Assembly: GCA_038043285.1 (NCBI GenBank)
Contig: JBBTCJ010000163.1
Coordinates: forward strand, 1-5,742
Direction of reading: 5' to 3'
DNA length: 5,742 bases
From: JBBTCJ01 sp038043285
GTDB lineage: Bacteria > Planctomycetota > Phycisphaerae > UBA1845
Shown one piece after another: positions 5,188 to 5,742 of this stretch (positions are counted from its first letter, which is position 1; every line of letters begins with the position of its first letter). Position numbers and translations under genes: made by a program. A model generated the notes under the pieces. The model saw only the letters and a program-made list of their open reading frames with translations. It did not search any database and was not told where the DNA came from.

Positions 5188-5742
5188 ATGCCGACGCCGC
5201 ACAAAGTCGAGGGCAAGACGGAAGGGAACAGACTGATCGGCGAATCTTCTCCAACCAAGCTTGCAGCGTGGGCGGCGGGAATCTTCATCTTGGCGCTGGG
5301 ATTGCGCATCCTCGTGTCGGTGCAAACCGCCGACGTGGCCACCGCGCAGCACCTGGTCGGCGACGCGGCCGGCTACGTCGCCTGGGGACAGCGAATCGCG
5401 GCGGGGGACTGGCTGGGGCAAGAGTCGTTCTATCAGGCCCCGCTGTATCCGCACGTTCTGGGCGGGTGGTTTGTGCTGGGCGGCGCAACGCGCGGTGCGA
5501 TCGTGGGGTTGCAATGTGTTCTCGGCGCGCTCGGTGCAGCCACGTTGTGCCTCGCAGCTCGGAGATGGTTTGGACTTCGCATCGGGGTGATGGCCGGGGC
5601 AATGTACGCGCTGTACGCACCGGCGGTTTACTTCGACGTGATCGTGCAGAAGGCCACGCTGGATGGGCTGCTGGTGTGTGGTTTGTGGTGGGCGATGGGC
5701 GCGGTTGCATTCAGCGTGCAGGCCGAAAACCCCACACCCAAC
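5188..5742 (+). CDS. GT-C membrane glycosyltransferase, GT39/PMT-like, N-terminal 185 residues (runs off window)
   Basis: Probably transfers sugar from a polyprenyl-phosphate donor on the outer face of the cytoplasmic membrane, as in PMT/ArnT-type enzymes. The frame is open from ATG at 5188 to the last base. A short hydrophilic N-terminus leads to a first membrane segment at about 26-46. The first extracytoplasmic loop carries GDAAGY (D59, the likely catalytic Asp) and FYQAPLYP (81-88), both characteristic of the family. More membrane segments follow at about 88-123, 131-149 and 159-177, with D150 near the second acidic position of the family. Planctomycete proteins of this kind often carry C-terminal TPR repeats, which would lie outside the window. 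The ribosome binding site is weak: only a purine-rich AGGAAAAG about 22 bases upstream. No alternative in-frame start is better. Family is likely; substrate is unknown. Confidence 0.78.
   Translation, partial: MPTPHKVEGKTEGNRLIGESSPTKLAAWAAGIFILALGLRILVSVQTADVATAQHLVGDAAGYVAWGQRIAAGDWLGQESFYQAPLYPHVLGGWFVLGGATRGAIVGLQCVLGALGAATLCLAARRWFGLRIGVMAGAMYALYAPAVYFDVIVQKATLDGLLVCGLWWAMGAVAFSVQAENPTPN

Noticed and set aside
1..5742. CRISPR array, tRNA, rRNA or insertion sequence
   Set aside because: No regularly spaced repeats, cloverleaf-like sequence, rRNA-like stretch, transposase or terminal inverted repeats were seen.

Overview
This is GC-rich bacterial chromosomal DNA. Nothing in it looks like a phage, plasmid or insertion sequence. 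The best guess at source is a planctomycete or a relative. That rests on a secreted protein built from an 'ITYQGQ...' N-terminal domain plus a 'GNVGIGT..P...LEI.G' module, on a TPR/GT39-like membrane protein start, and on dispersed-repeat-like hairpins that I recall from that group. No rRNA or marker gene is present to prove it.

Layout. Three complete genes lie on the minus strand, so they are read from high to low coordinates. They are parB (3554-4537), a secreted protein of unknown function (2157-3167) and a processive family 2 glycosyltransferase of the CslA/cellulose-synthase-like type (71-1669). Gaps of 386 and 487 bases separate them, so they are probably independent transcription units rather than an operon. 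A fourth gene starts at 5188 on the plus strand, divergent from parB, and runs off the window end. It encodes the N-terminal 185 residues of a GT-C (GT39/PMT-like) membrane glycosyltransferase.

The informative non-coding part is the 650-base divergent region between parB and the GT39-like gene (4538-5187). It carries a perfect 16-bp parS centromere site (4752-4767), a second 7-bp inverted repeat four bases from it, two small inverted repeats in the parB leader, and a perfect 15-bp-arm hairpin (5057-5089). ParB should load on this parS and spread, so gene and site together form a cis-linked chromosome-segregation module. The usual partner parA is absent from the window. A single perfect DnaA box (3446-3454) lies downstream of parB and, with parS, hints at an origin-proximal location without proving it.

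The two glycosyltransferases are both envelope polysaccharide or glycan enzymes, but they are far apart and on opposite strands, so no shared pathway is claimed. I see no convincing novel defence or mobile system. The points most worth checking are the parA-less parB/parS arrangement, the hairpin elements and the unusual C-terminal domain of the secreted protein.
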